DNA of 64,000 nt from Gemmatimonadaceae bacterium (GCA_035533755.1 DATLTC010000099.1:1-64000); one strand, 5' to 3'; shown: positions 36,811-45,637, counted from the first letter of the stretch. A program made the numbers and translations. Notes: a model not told the origin generated them from the letters alone.

Positions 36811-37991
36811 CAGACGACCAGCATCTCGCGCTGGAGCTCCGACGGCGTCACCACGGCACGACCGGCCTGCAGGTAGACGTTCACCTCGCTGCGCACGCCG
36901 ATCTCGCCGGGCACGTAGATGCCGGGCTCGATGGAGAACGCCACGCCGGGAAGCAGCTGGCGATCCTCGTGCGTCTCGAGGTTGTCCATGTTGGGCCCGG
37001 AGCCGTGCAGCTCCCGCGGATCGATCGAGTGGCCGGTGCGGTGCGTGAAGTACTGGCCGAACCCGGCGCTGGTGATCACGGCGCGCGCCGCGTCATCCAC
37101 CTCGGCGCCGAGGATCGGTTGGCCCGCCGCCACGCGCGACTGCACCAGCGCGATCGCCGCGTCGCGCGCGTCGCGCACCGCCACCCACACGCTCTGGGCC
37201 CGGGCGGACGGCGCGCCCACGGTGGCCATCCACGTCTGATCGGCCCACACGCCGCCGTCGGGCTCGTGCGCCCACAGATCCACCAGCAGGACGTCGCCCT
37301 CGCGGATGGGCTTGGAGCTGGCCGCGGTTGGTTCGTAGTGCGGATTGGCGGCGTTGGCCCCGACCGAGGCGTTGGGCCCGTGGTCCGTCTCGACGCCGGC
37401 GTCCTTGAAGCGCGCCAGGATCCACTGCATGAGTTCGTACTCGGTCATCGGCGACGGCGTGCGGGCGCGCTGGCCGGCGAGCTTCATGCCGTCCTGCGCG
37501 ATCCCGGCGATGAGCTTGGCCGAACGCTCGTGCGACGCCACATGCTGCGCGTTCCACGCCGCGTAGAATCGCGTCACCAGCGGCGCCGACGAGACCACCT
37601 CGGCGCCCGCGGCGCGCACCATCTCGAGCACGCCGGCCGGCACGCGGTCGAGGTACGGGACGGCGTCGCCCGGCGAATACTCCATGGCCACGCGCTTGCC
37701 CTTCACCAGGGTGGCCAGGTGCTCGTCCAGCGAGCGCCACGACGCGTACACCTCGCGCTTCCATTGCTTGGGCCACTGGGCCCACGGCCCCTGCTCGATG
37801 GCGTGGGTGATGGCCACCGGCGTGCCCTCGCGCGGGATCAGCGCGAACACGCGGCGCGACACCAGCCCCGTGAGCCGCAGCAAGCCGCCGGCGATCGGAT
37901 TGGCGCCGTGAAAGTCGAACAGCAGCCAGCCGTCGAGATCGGCCTCGGCGAGGGCCCGCTGTAGATCGGGAAGGGTTTCGGGAGTGAGCAT
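36810..37991 (-). CDS. M24 family Xaa-Pro-type aminopeptidase
   Basis: From the ATG at 37991 the product is 393 residues. The creatinase-like N-domain spans about 1-140 and the pita-bread peptidase domain about 150-390. Metal-ligand regions are visible: LLVDLWAHEPDGGVWADQTW, FTHRTGHSIDPRELHGSG, SIEPGIYVPGEIGVRSEVNV. The first set reads D-L-W-A-H rather than the common D-x-G, so the first ligand environment is slightly unusual. It would remove N-terminal residues before proline in the cytosol. It sits 5 nt after the V4R-like gene, with a coupled secreted protein downstream. Confidence 0.8.
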   Translation of the reverse strand: MLTPETLPDLQRALAEADLDGWLLFDFHGANPIAGGLLRLTGLVSRRVFALIPREGTPVAITHAIEQGPWAQWPKQWKREVYASWRSLDEHLATLVKGKRVAMEYSPGDAVPYLDRVPAGVLEMVRAAGAEVVSSAPLVTRFYAAWNAQHVASHERSAKLIAGIAQDGMKLAGQRARTPSPMTEYELMQWILARFKDAGVETDHGPNASVGANAANPHYEPTAASSKPIREGDVLLVDLWAHEPDGGVWADQTWMATVGAPSARAQSVWVAVRDARDAAIALVQSRVAAGQPILGAEVDDAARAVITSAGFGQYFTHRTGHSIDPRELHGSGPNMDNLETHEDRQLLPGVAFSIEPGIYVPGEIGVRSEVNVYLQAGRAVVTPSELQREMLVV

Positions 37992-37996
37992 GATGG

Positions 37997-38629
37997 TCAG
38001 GCGGCGGCGGATCGGTCCACGGAGCGCCAGTCGGCGCGCCATTCACAGGTTCCCTCGCCACGGCCGCCGCAACGCACGTGGTCCACGGAACCGATGCTGC
38101 CAATGAGGAGACGGAGCAGCTCGCGCAGCGCCGACTCGTAGAACGCGCATCCGATGCTGCCCGGCGCCGAGCCCAGCGTCACCGATCGCGGCACTTCGAG
38201 GAGCACGTACCCCCCCACGCGCCGCGCGGTTCCGTTGAGATACCGCGACGCGATGCGCCGCGCGCGCCGCAGCGCCCACGGCCGCGCGATGATCGACGGC
38301 AGGAGCCGCAGCAGGCGGCGCGTCACCGGCGAGATGGTCATGTAGGCTTCGCGCGCCAGGTACCGTCCGGCGGCGCGGAACACCGCTTCGGCGTCGGGAC
38401 GGCGGCCGATCAGACGCGCCAGCGCCACCGCCTCTTCCTGCGCGGTGCGATGGCGCCGCCGCGCGGCTTCGGTGTAGCGCTTGATCTGCGAGTAGACGGT
38501 ATCGCTGAGCCCGAGGCGCTTGTTGCGCAGTTCGTCGACAAATTCGGCGTCCAGATCGCCGGGCGTGTCCACGTCGCGGACCGCCTCGAGCAGACTCAGC
38601 GGAAGTAGGGCGTCAACGGTTGCGAGCAT
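37997..38629 (-). CDS. V4R-like / DUF2378-like small-molecule-binding protein
   Basis: A 210-residue soluble protein. The N-terminal half is helical and charged. The C-terminal half (about 80-200) resembles V4R or haem-NO-binding-like folds, with a segment YESALRELLRLLIGSIGS followed by VRCGGRGEGTCEWRADW. The C-x-G-x-G-x-G-x-C-E-W ending corresponds to the terminal C-G-D-x-x-C-x-F strand of such proteins. These domains bind small hydrophobic molecules or metals in signalling. The family call is tentative. It precedes the M24 peptidase gene by 5 nt and is probably co-transcribed. Confidence 0.45.
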   Translation of the reverse strand: MLATVDALLPLSLLEAVRDVDTPGDLDAEFVDELRNKRLGLSDTVYSQIKRYTEAARRRHRTAQEEAVALARLIGRRPDAEAVFRAAGRYLAREAYMTISPVTRRLLRLLPSIIARPWALRRARRIASRYLNGTARRVGGYVLLEVPRSVTLGSAPGSIGCAFYESALRELLRLLIGSIGSVDHVRCGGRGEGTCEWRADWRSVDRSAAA

Positions 38630-38803
38630 GCGGTGGGAAAGGGGCAGCGGGCGAAGCTAACGGCGGCGTGGTGGCGCAACAAGCCAGGGAACGCCGGCGC
38701 GTGACGCGCGCTTCCTAATCTACCCGCTTGCCCCCCGCCCCGCGCCACTCGCAGATTGCGGTTCGCGCGGCGCGCCGTCCTCCACCGTCTTCCGCCCCCG
38801 AGC

Positions 38804-39598
38804 ATGCCGAATGTCACGCGCCTGTTGAGTGGGCTTGCCGTCGCGGCGCTGATCGCCGGCGCGGCGCGCCGCACGCGCGCCCTGTCGCCGTCGGGCGCCG
38901 TGGCCGCCGTCGTCGTGGGCACGGCGGCCGTTGCGGCGGGGTGGGACTGGGGCGCGCTGCTCGTGGCCTTCTTCCTGGCGTCCACGCTGCTCTCCCGCGT
39001 GCGGCGCTCCCAGAAGGCGTCGGCCGCGGCCGCCATCGTCGCCAAGGGCGACGAACGCGACGCCGTCCAGGTGCTGGCCAACGGCGCCCTGTTCGCCCTG
39101 GCCGCGGTGGCCGCGATCGCCGCGCCCGGCGGTCCCTGGCGCGCCGCCGGCGCCGGAGCGCTCGCCGCCGCCACGTCCGATACCTGGTCCACGGAGATCG
39201 GGATGCTGTCGCTCCGCGCGCCGCGGTCGATCGTCACCTGGCGCCCCATGCCGCCCGGCACGTCGGGCGGCGTGACGCTGCTCGGCCTGTTCGGCGCCGT
39301 GCTCGGGGCGGCGTTCATCGAGATGGTCACCCTCGGCGTCCACTGGTCCGGCCAGACCGCGGCGGCGGCGCTGGCCGGTGGCATCGCCGGCTCGCTGGCC
39401 GACTCCGTGCTCGGCGCCACCGTGCAGCAGCGGCGGTGGTGCGACCGCTGCCGGCAGGCCACGGAACGCGCCGAGCACGCGTGCGGCGCGCCCACGCGCC
39501 TGGCCGGGGGACTGGCCTGGCTGGACAACGACGGCGTCAACGTCGCCTGCACGCTCGTCGGGGCCGCCGTGGCGTGCGCCATCGCGTGGCGGCCGTGA
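38804..39598 (+). CDS. DUF92 / TMEM19 family membrane protein (VTE6-like)
   Basis: A 264-residue multi-helix protein starting at MPNVTRLLSG; an upstream in-frame ATG at 38756 seems too long. The family core is present: LSPSGAVAAVVVGTAA, a long helix pair, ATSDTWSTEIGML, and LAGGIAGSLADSVLGATVQ followed by a Cys-rich loop (CDRCRQATERAEHAC). The plant relative VTE6 phosphorylates phytyl-phosphate. Bacterial members may act on isoprenoid phosphates. It opens a six-gene coupled operon, and its stop overlaps the GTG of a geranylgeranyl-reductase-like flavoprotein, which supports an isoprenoid or lipid role. Confidence 0.75.
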   Translation: MPNVTRLLSGLAVAALIAGAARRTRALSPSGAVAAVVVGTAAVAAGWDWGALLVAFFLASTLLSRVRRSQKASAAAAIVAKGDERDAVQVLANGALFALAAVAAIAAPGGPWRAAGAGALAAATSDTWSTEIGMLSLRAPRSIVTWRPMPPGTSGGVTLLGLFGAVLGAAFIEMVTLGVHWSGQTAAAALAGGIAGSLADSVLGATVQQRRWCDRCRQATERAEHACGAPTRLAGGLAWLDNDGVNVACTLVGAAVACAIAWRP

Positions 39599-40854
39599 CC
39601 GGCGCCGACGTGATCGTCGTGGGCGGCGGTCCGGCCGGCGCCTCCACGGCGTTCGGCCTGGCCCGCACGGGCGCTCGCGTGATGCTGCTCGAGCGGGCGC
39701 ACTTTCCGCGTCCCAAGCCGTGCGCCGAGTGCCTCAGCCCTCAGGCGTCGCGCATTCTCGCCGACATGGGGGCGCTCGACGCCGTGGAGCGCGCCGGTGC
39801 GGTGCGGCTCGCGGGCATGATCGTGCGCGCGCCCGATGGCGCCCGCATCCACGGACGCTTCGCCGCCGCGCACGGCTATCGCGCGTTCAACGATCACGGG
39901 CTGGCGCTGCGCCGCGAGTTGCTCGATCCCATTCTCGTGGATTGCGCGCGCCGCGCCGGCGTCGAGGTGTACGAGGGCGTGCGCGTGGTGGACCTGGATC
40001 GGGACGCGGCCGGTCGCGTGACCGGCGTCGTGACGCTGTCGCCCGACGGCGCGCGCGCCGTGCGATCGGCGCGGGTGGTCGTGGGCGCCGACGGCCTGCA
40101 TTCGGTGGTGGCGCAGCGGCTGGGCGTGGCGCGCCGGCGGCCATGGCCGCGGCGCATCGCCCTCACCGCGCACTTCCGCGGCGTGGACGGCATGGGCGCG
40201 TTCGGCGAGATGCACGTGGCCCGCGACGGCTACGTGGGACTGGCGTCCGTGGACGGCGGCCTCGTGAACGTGTCGGCGGTGTTCCCGCACCGCGCCGCCG
40301 CCGCCATCGCCCGCGACCGCGCGGCGTTTCTCGACGACTGGCTGTCGCGCCAGCCGCAGCTGGCGCCGCGGTTCGCTCACGCCCAGCGCGCGGACGATGT
40401 GCGGGCCGTGGGGCCGTTCGCGTCGCACGCGCGGCGGGCCTGGGCGCCGGGCGCGCTCCTCGTGGGCGACGCCGCCGACTTCTTCGATCCGTTCACCGGC
40501 GAGGGGATCTACTCCGCGCTCCGCGGCGGCGAGCTGGCGGCGATCTACGCGCGCGCCGCGCTCGCGGCCACGTCGCCGGCCGAAGCCGACACCGCGCTCG
40601 CGGCGTATGATCGCGCCCGGCGCCGCGAGTTCGGCGGCAAGTGGATCGTCGAGCGCGTGATCGGCGCCGTGATCGCCTGGGCGCCGCTGATCAACCGCGT
40701 GGCCCGCGCCTGCGAGGCGCACGGCGAACTGGCCGACCTCCTGGTGGGGGTGGCCGGCGACTTCGTGCCGCCGCGCGAGGTGATGCGCCCATCGATTCTG
40801 TTTACCTTGTTCGCACGTCCTCTTCCCGCCGCCCGCGCGGCGCCCCGCGCATGA
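39595..40854 (+). CDS. FAD-dependent oxidoreductase, geranylgeranyl reductase family
   Basis: A 419-residue flavoprotein. The N-terminal FAD-binding motif is VIVVGGGPAGASTA at about 6-19. The family motif PKPCAECLSPQASRIL follows near 42, VVVGADGLHSVVAQ near 160, and the second FAD motif is VGDAADFFDPFTGEGIYSAL near 288. The group includes geranylgeranyl reductases and tailoring monooxygenases or dehydrogenases of polyketide-type pathways. It is coupled on both sides (GTGA upstream, ATGA downstream). The neighbouring flavin reductase could supply reduced flavin. Confidence 0.82.
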   Translation: MTGADVIVVGGGPAGASTAFGLARTGARVMLLERAHFPRPKPCAECLSPQASRILADMGALDAVERAGAVRLAGMIVRAPDGARIHGRFAAAHGYRAFNDHGLALRRELLDPILVDCARRAGVEVYEGVRVVDLDRDAAGRVTGVVTLSPDGARAVRSARVVVGADGLHSVVAQRLGVARRRPWPRRIALTAHFRGVDGMGAFGEMHVARDGYVGLASVDGGLVNVSAVFPHRAAAAIARDRAAFLDDWLSRQPQLAPRFAHAQRADDVRAVGPFASHARRAWAPGALLVGDAADFFDPFTGEGIYSALRGGELAAIYARAALAATSPAEADTALAAYDRARRREFGGKWIVERVIGAVIAWAPLINRVARACEAHGELADLLVGVAGDFVPPREVMRPSILFTLFARPLPAARAAPRA

Positions 40855-41327
40855 CCCTAGATCCCGATGCCTTCCGCGCCGTGCTCGGCCGCTTCGCGTC
40901 CGGCGTCACCATCCTCACCACCCGCGATGCCGCCGGCCGCGACCACGGGATGACCGTGAGCGCGTTCTGCTCGGTGAGCCTCGAGCCGCCGCTCGTACTC
41001 GCCTGCGTGGATCACACCGCCGACATGCACGACCTGCTGATGACCCTCGACGACGTGGGCGTCAGCATTCTGGCGTCGGGCCAGGAGGCGCTGTCGCGCC
41101 GGTTCGCAGAACTCGAGTCGGATCGGTTCGACGGCATCGGCTACACGCGCGGCGAGCGCGGCGTGGTGCTGTTCGACGAGGCGCTCGCTCATCTCGAGTG
41201 CCGCGTGCGCCACCGGCATGCGGCCGGCGATCACACCGTCTTCGTGTGCGAGGTGGAGCGCGCCACGGTGCGCCAGGAGCGGCCGCTGCTCTATTACCGC
41301 GGCGGCTACGCCCAGCTCGAACGCTGA
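40851..41327 (+). CDS. Flavin reductase-like FMN-binding protein
   Basis: A 158-residue protein of the flavin reductase-like split-barrel family. It starts with FRAVLGRFASGVTILTTRD and has HGMTVSAFCSVSLEPPLVL, the standard FMN-binding strand pair, then VSILASGQEALSRRFA. The end, RPLLYYRGGYAQL, is the typical C-terminal motif. It reduces FMN or FAD with NAD(P)H, usually for a partner monooxygenase. Overlaps with the FAD oxidoreductase upstream and the methyltransferase downstream (TGATG) imply a shared pathway. Confidence 0.88.
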   Translation: MTLDPDAFRAVLGRFASGVTILTTRDAAGRDHGMTVSAFCSVSLEPPLVLACVDHTADMHDLLMTLDDVGVSILASGQEALSRRFAELESDRFDGIGYTRGERGVVLFDEALAHLECRVRHRHAAGDHTVFVCEVERATVRQERPLLYYRGGYAQLER

Positions 41328-42019
41328 TGGGGTGGCTCACCCCCGCGCGCCGCCGGGGGGTCGAGATCCTCGACGACCCCGCCACCCCGGGCCCGCTGCG
41401 CGAGCGGTCGCAACGCGACGTCGTGCGCTCCAACACCGTGCTCGGCGGCACCCGCGCCGTGCTGCGCGAGCTGCGCGCGGCGCTGCCGCTGGCGGGGCCG
41501 GCCCCCACCCTGCTCGACGTGGGCACCGGACTGGCCGACATCCCGGCGCGCGCGTCGCGCCGCGCCGGCGCGCTCACCACCGTCGGATACGACGTGGCCG
41601 AGCCCCTGCTCGCCGCCGCCCGCGGGCGGATGACGTACGCCGTGTGCGGCGATGCCCTTGCGCTTCCCTTTGCCACCGCCAGTGTTGACGTGGTGATCTG
41701 TTCGCAATTGCTGCATCACTTCGTTCGCGACGACGCCGTGCGCCTGGTGCGCGAGCTGCACCGCGTGGCGCGGCACGCCGTGATCGTGAGCGACCTCCGA
41801 CGGAGCTGGCTGGCGGCCGCCGGATTCTGGCTCGCGAGCTTCCCGCTCCGATTCCATGCCGTCACGCGCCACGACGGCGTGGTGTCGGTGTTGCGCGGAT
41901 TCACCGCCGGCGAACTGGCGGCGTTGGTGCGCGACGCCACCGGCGCCACGCCGCGCGTGCGGCGGCGGCTGGGCTATCGGCTCACCGCCGTCTGGAGTGC
42001 GCGGGTGGCCGGCCGGTGA
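41327..42019 (+). CDS. SAM-dependent class I methyltransferase
   Basis: A 230-residue Rossmann methyltransferase. Motif I is TLLDVGTGLADIPARA near 62-77. The acidic residue after strand 2 is in VGYDVAEPLLAAAR, and motif IV is VDVVICSQLLHHFVRDDAVR. The C-terminal part (HAVIVSDLRRSWLAAAGFWL, then HAVTRHDGVVSVLRGFT) resembles methyltransferases found beside type III PKS and GGR-like flavoproteins. It probably methylates a phenolic or lipid oxygen in this pathway. It is coupled to both neighbours. Confidence 0.82.
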   Translation: MGWLTPARRRGVEILDDPATPGPLRERSQRDVVRSNTVLGGTRAVLRELRAALPLAGPAPTLLDVGTGLADIPARASRRAGALTTVGYDVAEPLLAAARGRMTYAVCGDALALPFATASVDVVICSQLLHHFVRDDAVRLVRELHRVARHAVIVSDLRRSWLAAAGFWLASFPLRFHAVTRHDGVVSVLRGFTAGELAALVRDATGATPRVRRRLGYRLTAVWSARVAGR

Positions 42020-42543
42020 GCGCCGCCAGCGGCGCCCCGTTCGCGCTCGGCAACATGCCGCCGTCGGCGCGCATGATCACGCTCGACCAGCAGCTGGTGG
42101 CGGCTCCCCTGGGCGTGATCTTCGCGCTCGCCCGCGACGTCGAGCACTGGCCGGCGCTGCTGCCGCACTACCGCCGCGTGCGGTTCCTGGAGCGCACCTC
42201 AGACGGCGGCGGCGTGGTGACGATGGCGGCCGTGCGCCCGTTCGGCCTCGTCGCCTGGCCCACGTGGTGGACGTCGGAGATGCAGGTGGCCGACGGCGCC
42301 GGCGGCGCCCCGTGGATCCGCTACCGCCACATCCGCGGCGTCACCCGGCACATGGAAGTGCTGTGGGCGTTCCGGCAGGACGCCGCCGGCACGACGGTCA
42401 AGATCCTGCACATGTGGAACGGGCCGCCGTGGCCGCTGATTGGTGATCTGGCGGCCCGGCGCGTGATCGGTCCGCTCTTCGTGCACGGCATCGCGTCGCG
42501 CACCCTGGCCGGCCTGGCCCGCGTCGCCGAACAGTCGGCGTGA
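42016..42543 (+). CDS. SRPBCC (START-like) protein, polyketide cyclase type
   Basis: A 175-residue protein with a GTG start overlapping the methyltransferase stop. The helix-grip fold is suggested by LVAAPLGVIFALARDVEHWP, then LPHYRRVRFLER, and a long C-terminal amphipathic helix (LFVHGIASRTLAGLARVAEQ). Relatives include aromatase/cyclases of the TcmN kind as well as general ligand-binding proteins. Beside a ketoacyl synthase and a methyltransferase a cyclase role is plausible. The catalytic residues of TcmN are not identifiable by eye. Confidence 0.7.
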   Translation: MSAASGAPFALGNMPPSARMITLDQQLVAAPLGVIFALARDVEHWPALLPHYRRVRFLERTSDGGGVVTMAAVRPFGLVAWPTWWTSEMQVADGAGGAPWIRYRHIRGVTRHMEVLWAFRQDAAGTTVKILHMWNGPPWPLIGDLAARRVIGPLFVHGIASRTLAGLARVAEQSA

Positions 42544-42563
42544 TCTCACTCCTGGAGCAGCGC

Positions 42564-43808
42564 ATGACCGGTCGCAGGCGAGTCGTCATCACGGGCATCG
42601 GCCCGATCACCCCCATCGGCACCACGCGGGACGGGCTGTGGGACGGATTGCGCCGGGAGCGCAGCGCGGTGCGCACGCTCACGCGCTTCGATCCGGCCAT
42701 GTTCCGCAGCCGCAATGCCGCCGAGATCGCCGACTTCCGCCCCGACGATTTCCTGGAGCGCAAGCGCGCCAAGCGGCTCGATCGCTTCGGGCAGCTCGCG
42801 GTGGCGGCGGCCCGTCTCGCGGTGGACGACGCGCGCCTGGACCTGGCAGTCGAGAACCGCGAGCGCGTGGGCGCGATGATGGGCTCGGCGCTGGGCGGCG
42901 TGGCGTTCGCCGAAACGCAGGTCGGCGTGGCGCTGCGCGACGGGTTCAAGGCGGTGGACCCGTCGCTCGCGCTCACCGTGTTCGCCGGCGCCGCGAGCTG
43001 CAACATCGCCATCGAGTTCGGCGTGCAGGGCCCCAACAGCACCAACGCGATGAGCTGCGCGTCGGGGACGATCGCCGTCGGCCAGGCGTTCCGCGCCATC
43101 CGCGACGGCGACGCCGACGTGATGCTGGCCGGCGCCGCCGAGGCGCCGCTGGCCCCGCTCTGCTTCGGCGCGTTCGCGATCATCCGCGCGATGTCCACGC
43201 GCAACGACGATCCGGCGCGGGCGTCGCGCCCCTTCGATCGCGACCGCGACGGCTTCGTCATGGGCGAGGGCGCCTGCGTCCTCGTGCTCGAGGAGCGGAC
43301 GCGCGCGCTGGCGCGCGGCGCGCACGTGTACGCCGAGATCGTCGGGTTCGGATACTCCAACGACGCCCACCACATGACCGCGCCCCGCCCCGACGGCTCG
43401 CAGGCCGCGCGGTCCATGCAGCTGGCGCTCGACGACGGGCACGTGGCCGCGCACGAGGTGGGCTACGTGAACGCGCACGGCAGCTCCACGCCCCTCAACG
43501 ATTCCACCGAGACCTCGGCGCTCAAACGCGTGTTCGGCGCGTCCGCGGCGCCGCCGCCGGTGAGCAGCACCAAGGCGTACTACGGCCACGCACTGGGCGC
43601 CTCGGGCGCGTTCGAGCTCGCGATCACGGCGCTGGCCGTGGAGCGCGAATGGCTGCCGCCCACGCTCAACCTCGAGACGCCCGGCCCGGGGTGCGACCTG
43701 GACTACATCGCCAACGCCGGCCGCGCCGCGCGAGTGGACTACGCGCTGAGCAACTCGTTCGGATTCGGCGGGATCAACGCCGCCGTGGTGCTGCGCCGCG
43801 CCGAGTGA
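42564..43808 (+). CDS. Beta-ketoacyl-ACP synthase (KAS II/FabF type)
   Basis: The ATG at 42564 has GGAG 6 nt upstream and starts at the family's usual MTGRRRVVITG. A GTG at 42540 overlapping the previous stop is an alternative. The protein has 414 residues with a complete Cys-His-His site: Cys165 (AMSCASGT), His305 (NAHGSSTPLND), Lys337 and His342 (STKAYYGHALGASG). It would condense acyl and malonyl units on an acyl carrier protein. It is the last gene of the operon. No chain-length factor or ACP is adjacent. It is probably dedicated to this pathway rather than housekeeping fatty-acid synthesis. Confidence 0.88.
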   Translation: MTGRRRVVITGIGPITPIGTTRDGLWDGLRRERSAVRTLTRFDPAMFRSRNAAEIADFRPDDFLERKRAKRLDRFGQLAVAAARLAVDDARLDLAVENRERVGAMMGSALGGVAFAETQVGVALRDGFKAVDPSLALTVFAGAASCNIAIEFGVQGPNSTNAMSCASGTIAVGQAFRAIRDGDADVMLAGAAEAPLAPLCFGAFAIIRAMSTRNDDPARASRPFDRDRDGFVMGEGACVLVLEERTRALARGAHVYAEIVGFGYSNDAHHMTAPRPDGSQAARSMQLALDDGHVAAHEVGYVNAHGSSTPLNDSTETSALKRVFGASAAPPPVSSTKAYYGHALGASGAFELAITALAVEREWLPPTLNLETPGPGCDLDYIANAGRAARVDYALSNSFGFGGINAAVVLRRAE

Positions 43809-43819
43809 CGGGGCAGGCC

Positions 43820-43844
43820 CCGGCCGCCCGTCGCCGGCGGCCGG
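43820..43844 (+). terminator. Hairpin after the biosynthetic operon
   Basis: CCGGCCGCC and GGCGGCCGG form a 9-bp stem with a 7-nt loop, 12 nt beyond the ketoacyl synthase stop. No T-run follows. Position before the separate aquaporin gene supports termination. Confidence 0.4.
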
Positions 43845-43927
43845 TGATCACTGGACCTCACCCGCTACCGCGCGTAGCGTTGTGAGCAGCAGGCGAGTCC
43901 CAATTCCCCACCCCGGAGCCTCACCGC

Positions 43928-44617
43928 ATGCAAGACCTCAAGCGGCCGATCGTCGCTGAATTCGTCGGCACCTTCGCGCTCGTGTTCATCGGGGGGGCGA
44001 CGATCCTGAACGGCTACGTGGCCAGCGCCGCCGTGCCGCTCATCGACATCGCCATCGCGCAGGGGGTGATCATGGCGGTGCTCGTCACGGCCACGATGCG
44101 CGTGTCGGGCCACCTCAACCCCGCCGTCACGATCGGCATGGCCGTCGCGGGGCGCCTCCGCCCCAGCGCCGCGCTGTTCTACGTGGTGGCCCAGTGCGCC
44201 GGCGCCGTGGTCGCCGCGCTCGTCCTCCGGGCGCTCTTCCCCGCGGCCACCGGCGCCGCGGGCCGCCTGGGCGGGCAGTGGGTGGCCAGCAACGTGTCCA
44301 CCATGCACGCCATCGGGCTCGAAGCGATCGCCACCTTCTTCCTCGTGTTCGCGTTCTTCGGCACGGTCGTGGATCCCAAGGGGCCCAAAGTTGGAGGGTT
44401 CGCCATCGGCCTCACGATCGTCGCCGACGTCCTCGCCATCGGACCGTCCACGGGCGCGTCGATGAATCCGGCCCGTTCGTTCGGCCCGGCGCTCGTGAGC
44501 GGCGTGTTCGAGGGCCACTTCATCTACTGGATCGGCCCGATCATCGGCGGCATCGTGGCGGCGCTGGTGTACGAGTGGACGTTCCTGCGCCACGGGCCCG
44601 CCGACGCGGCGGCCTGA
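43928..44617 (+). CDS. MIP family aquaporin / glycerol channel
   Basis: A 229-residue six-helix channel with two inverted repeats. Both NPA boxes are intact: GHLNPAVTIG near residues 60-69 and ASMNPARSFGP near 178-188. It starts MQDLKRPIVAEFVGTFALVF, the normal N-terminus. The position before the second NPA box is rich in small residues. Water or small neutral solutes are likely substrates. The short length and helix 5 region (GFAIGLTIVADVLAIGPSTG) fit AqpZ-like or AQP-related bacterial channels. It is 12 nt upstream of the DUF1707-type protein. Confidence 0.9.
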   Translation: MQDLKRPIVAEFVGTFALVFIGGATILNGYVASAAVPLIDIAIAQGVIMAVLVTATMRVSGHLNPAVTIGMAVAGRLRPSAALFYVVAQCAGAVVAALVLRALFPAATGAAGRLGGQWVASNVSTMHAIGLEAIATFFLVFAFFGTVVDPKGPKVGGFAIGLTIVADVLAIGPSTGASMNPARSFGPALVSGVFEGHFIYWIGPIIGGIVAALVYEWTFLRHGPADAAA

Positions 44618-44629
44618 CCCGGCGGCGCC

Positions 44630-45226
44630 ATGACATCGCCGGGACAGCCGCCGTCGCTCCAGGCGTTGGAGCAGGAGCGCGAGCGCGTCATCACGCTCCT
44701 GTCCCGGCATTTCGCCAACGACAACCTGTCGATCGAAGAGCTCGAGACGCGACTCGAGATGGTGTACCGCGCCGCGTCGGTGGCCGAGATCCGCGCCCTG
44801 GCGTCTGACCTGCCCGCCATCGAGGGGGCGCCTGCGACGCCCGCCACCCGGCCGGCACCGGCCCCCTCGCAGATCGTTCACTCGCGCATGGTGTCGGTGC
44901 TGAGCAGCCGGGTGCGGCGCGGCGCCTGGATCCCGCCGCAACGGCTCGATGTGGTGGCCGTGCTGTCCGACACGCACCTGGACCTGCGCGAGGCGCAGCT
45001 CTCCGACGGCGTCACGGAGATCCATGTGAAGGCCACCTGGGCTTCGGTGCGGATCACGGTCCCGTCGCACGTGCACGTGGTCACCGACGCCATGCCGCTG
45101 CTCGCGTCGGTGTCCGATCGCTCGGTGGCCAGCCGCTCGTTGCGGCACGGCGCGCCCGTGGTGCGGATCACCGGCTGGGCGCTGATGTCCGACCTGTCGG
45201 TGCGGACGCGCGATCCCGAGGACTAG
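44630..45226 (+). CDS. DUF1707 plus LiaF-C-like domain protein
   Basis: A 198-residue soluble protein. The N-terminal DUF1707/SHOCT-like helical hairpin (about 10-62) reads ERVITLLSRHFANDNLSIEE followed by LETRLEMVYRAASVAEIRAL. A Pro/Ala linker follows. The C-terminal beta-rich part (about 88-195: LDVVAVLSDTHLDLREAQL, then VTEIHVKATWASVRITVPSH) resembles the C-terminal domain of LiaF/YvqF regulators. There are no transmembrane helices. Related proteins are implicated in envelope-stress signalling. It is likely co-transcribed with the aquaporin gene. Confidence 0.7.
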   Translation: MTSPGQPPSLQALEQERERVITLLSRHFANDNLSIEELETRLEMVYRAASVAEIRALASDLPAIEGAPATPATRPAPAPSQIVHSRMVSVLSSRVRRGAWIPPQRLDVVAVLSDTHLDLREAQLSDGVTEIHVKATWASVRITVPSHVHVVTDAMPLLASVSDRSVASRSLRHGAPVVRITGWALMSDLSVRTRDPED

Positions 45227-45241
45227 CCGCGGCGACCGCGC

Positions 45242-45637
45242 TCAGCTCCGCGCGTGACGCACTCCGGCGCGCAACGCGAGGCCGGTGATCGATCCGGCGA
45301 CGGCCGGAATCAACTGCACGAAGCTGGACAGGACCTGCGGCGCCGCGTACGGCAGCGGGATGCCGGCCAGGCGGGCATACAGGTGCGCCAGCGGGACGCC
45401 GAAGCCCACGAGAATCCCGCCCAGCCAACCGCCGGGCGCGAACAGCGCGGAGACGGCGAACGACGAGACGGCCACCACCTGGATCGTGCCCTGCACGTCG
45501 CCGTTGTGCAGATCGAGCCATCCCGCCATCGCGGCGCATCCCACCGTCATCACCACGAACGCCGTGAGCCAGGCGATCCGGCGCGCGCGGCTGGGCGGCG
45601 GCGGTTTACGGTTGGACGACGGGGGAGTGCGCGGCAT
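45242..45637 (-). CDS. Hypothetical four-helix membrane protein
   Basis: Start MPRTPPSSNRK at 45637 gives 131 residues. A longer in-frame start at 45715 is less likely. A basic cytoplasmic N-terminus precedes four hydrophobic segments (about 22-40, 48-72, 75-95 and 103-125). I recognise no family. It converges with the DUF1707 gene and stands alone. Confidence 0.5.
   Translation of the reverse strand: MPRTPPSSNRKPPPPSRARRIAWLTAFVVMTVGCAAMAGWLDLHNGDVQGTIQVVAVSSFAVSALFAPGGWLGGILVGFGVPLAHLYARLAGIPLPYAAPQVLSSFVQLIPAVAGSITGLALRAGVRHARS

Noticed and set aside
38804-43808. A complete type II polyketide synthase cluster
   Set aside because: Only one ketosynthase is present; chain-length factor, ACP and ketoreductase are missing.
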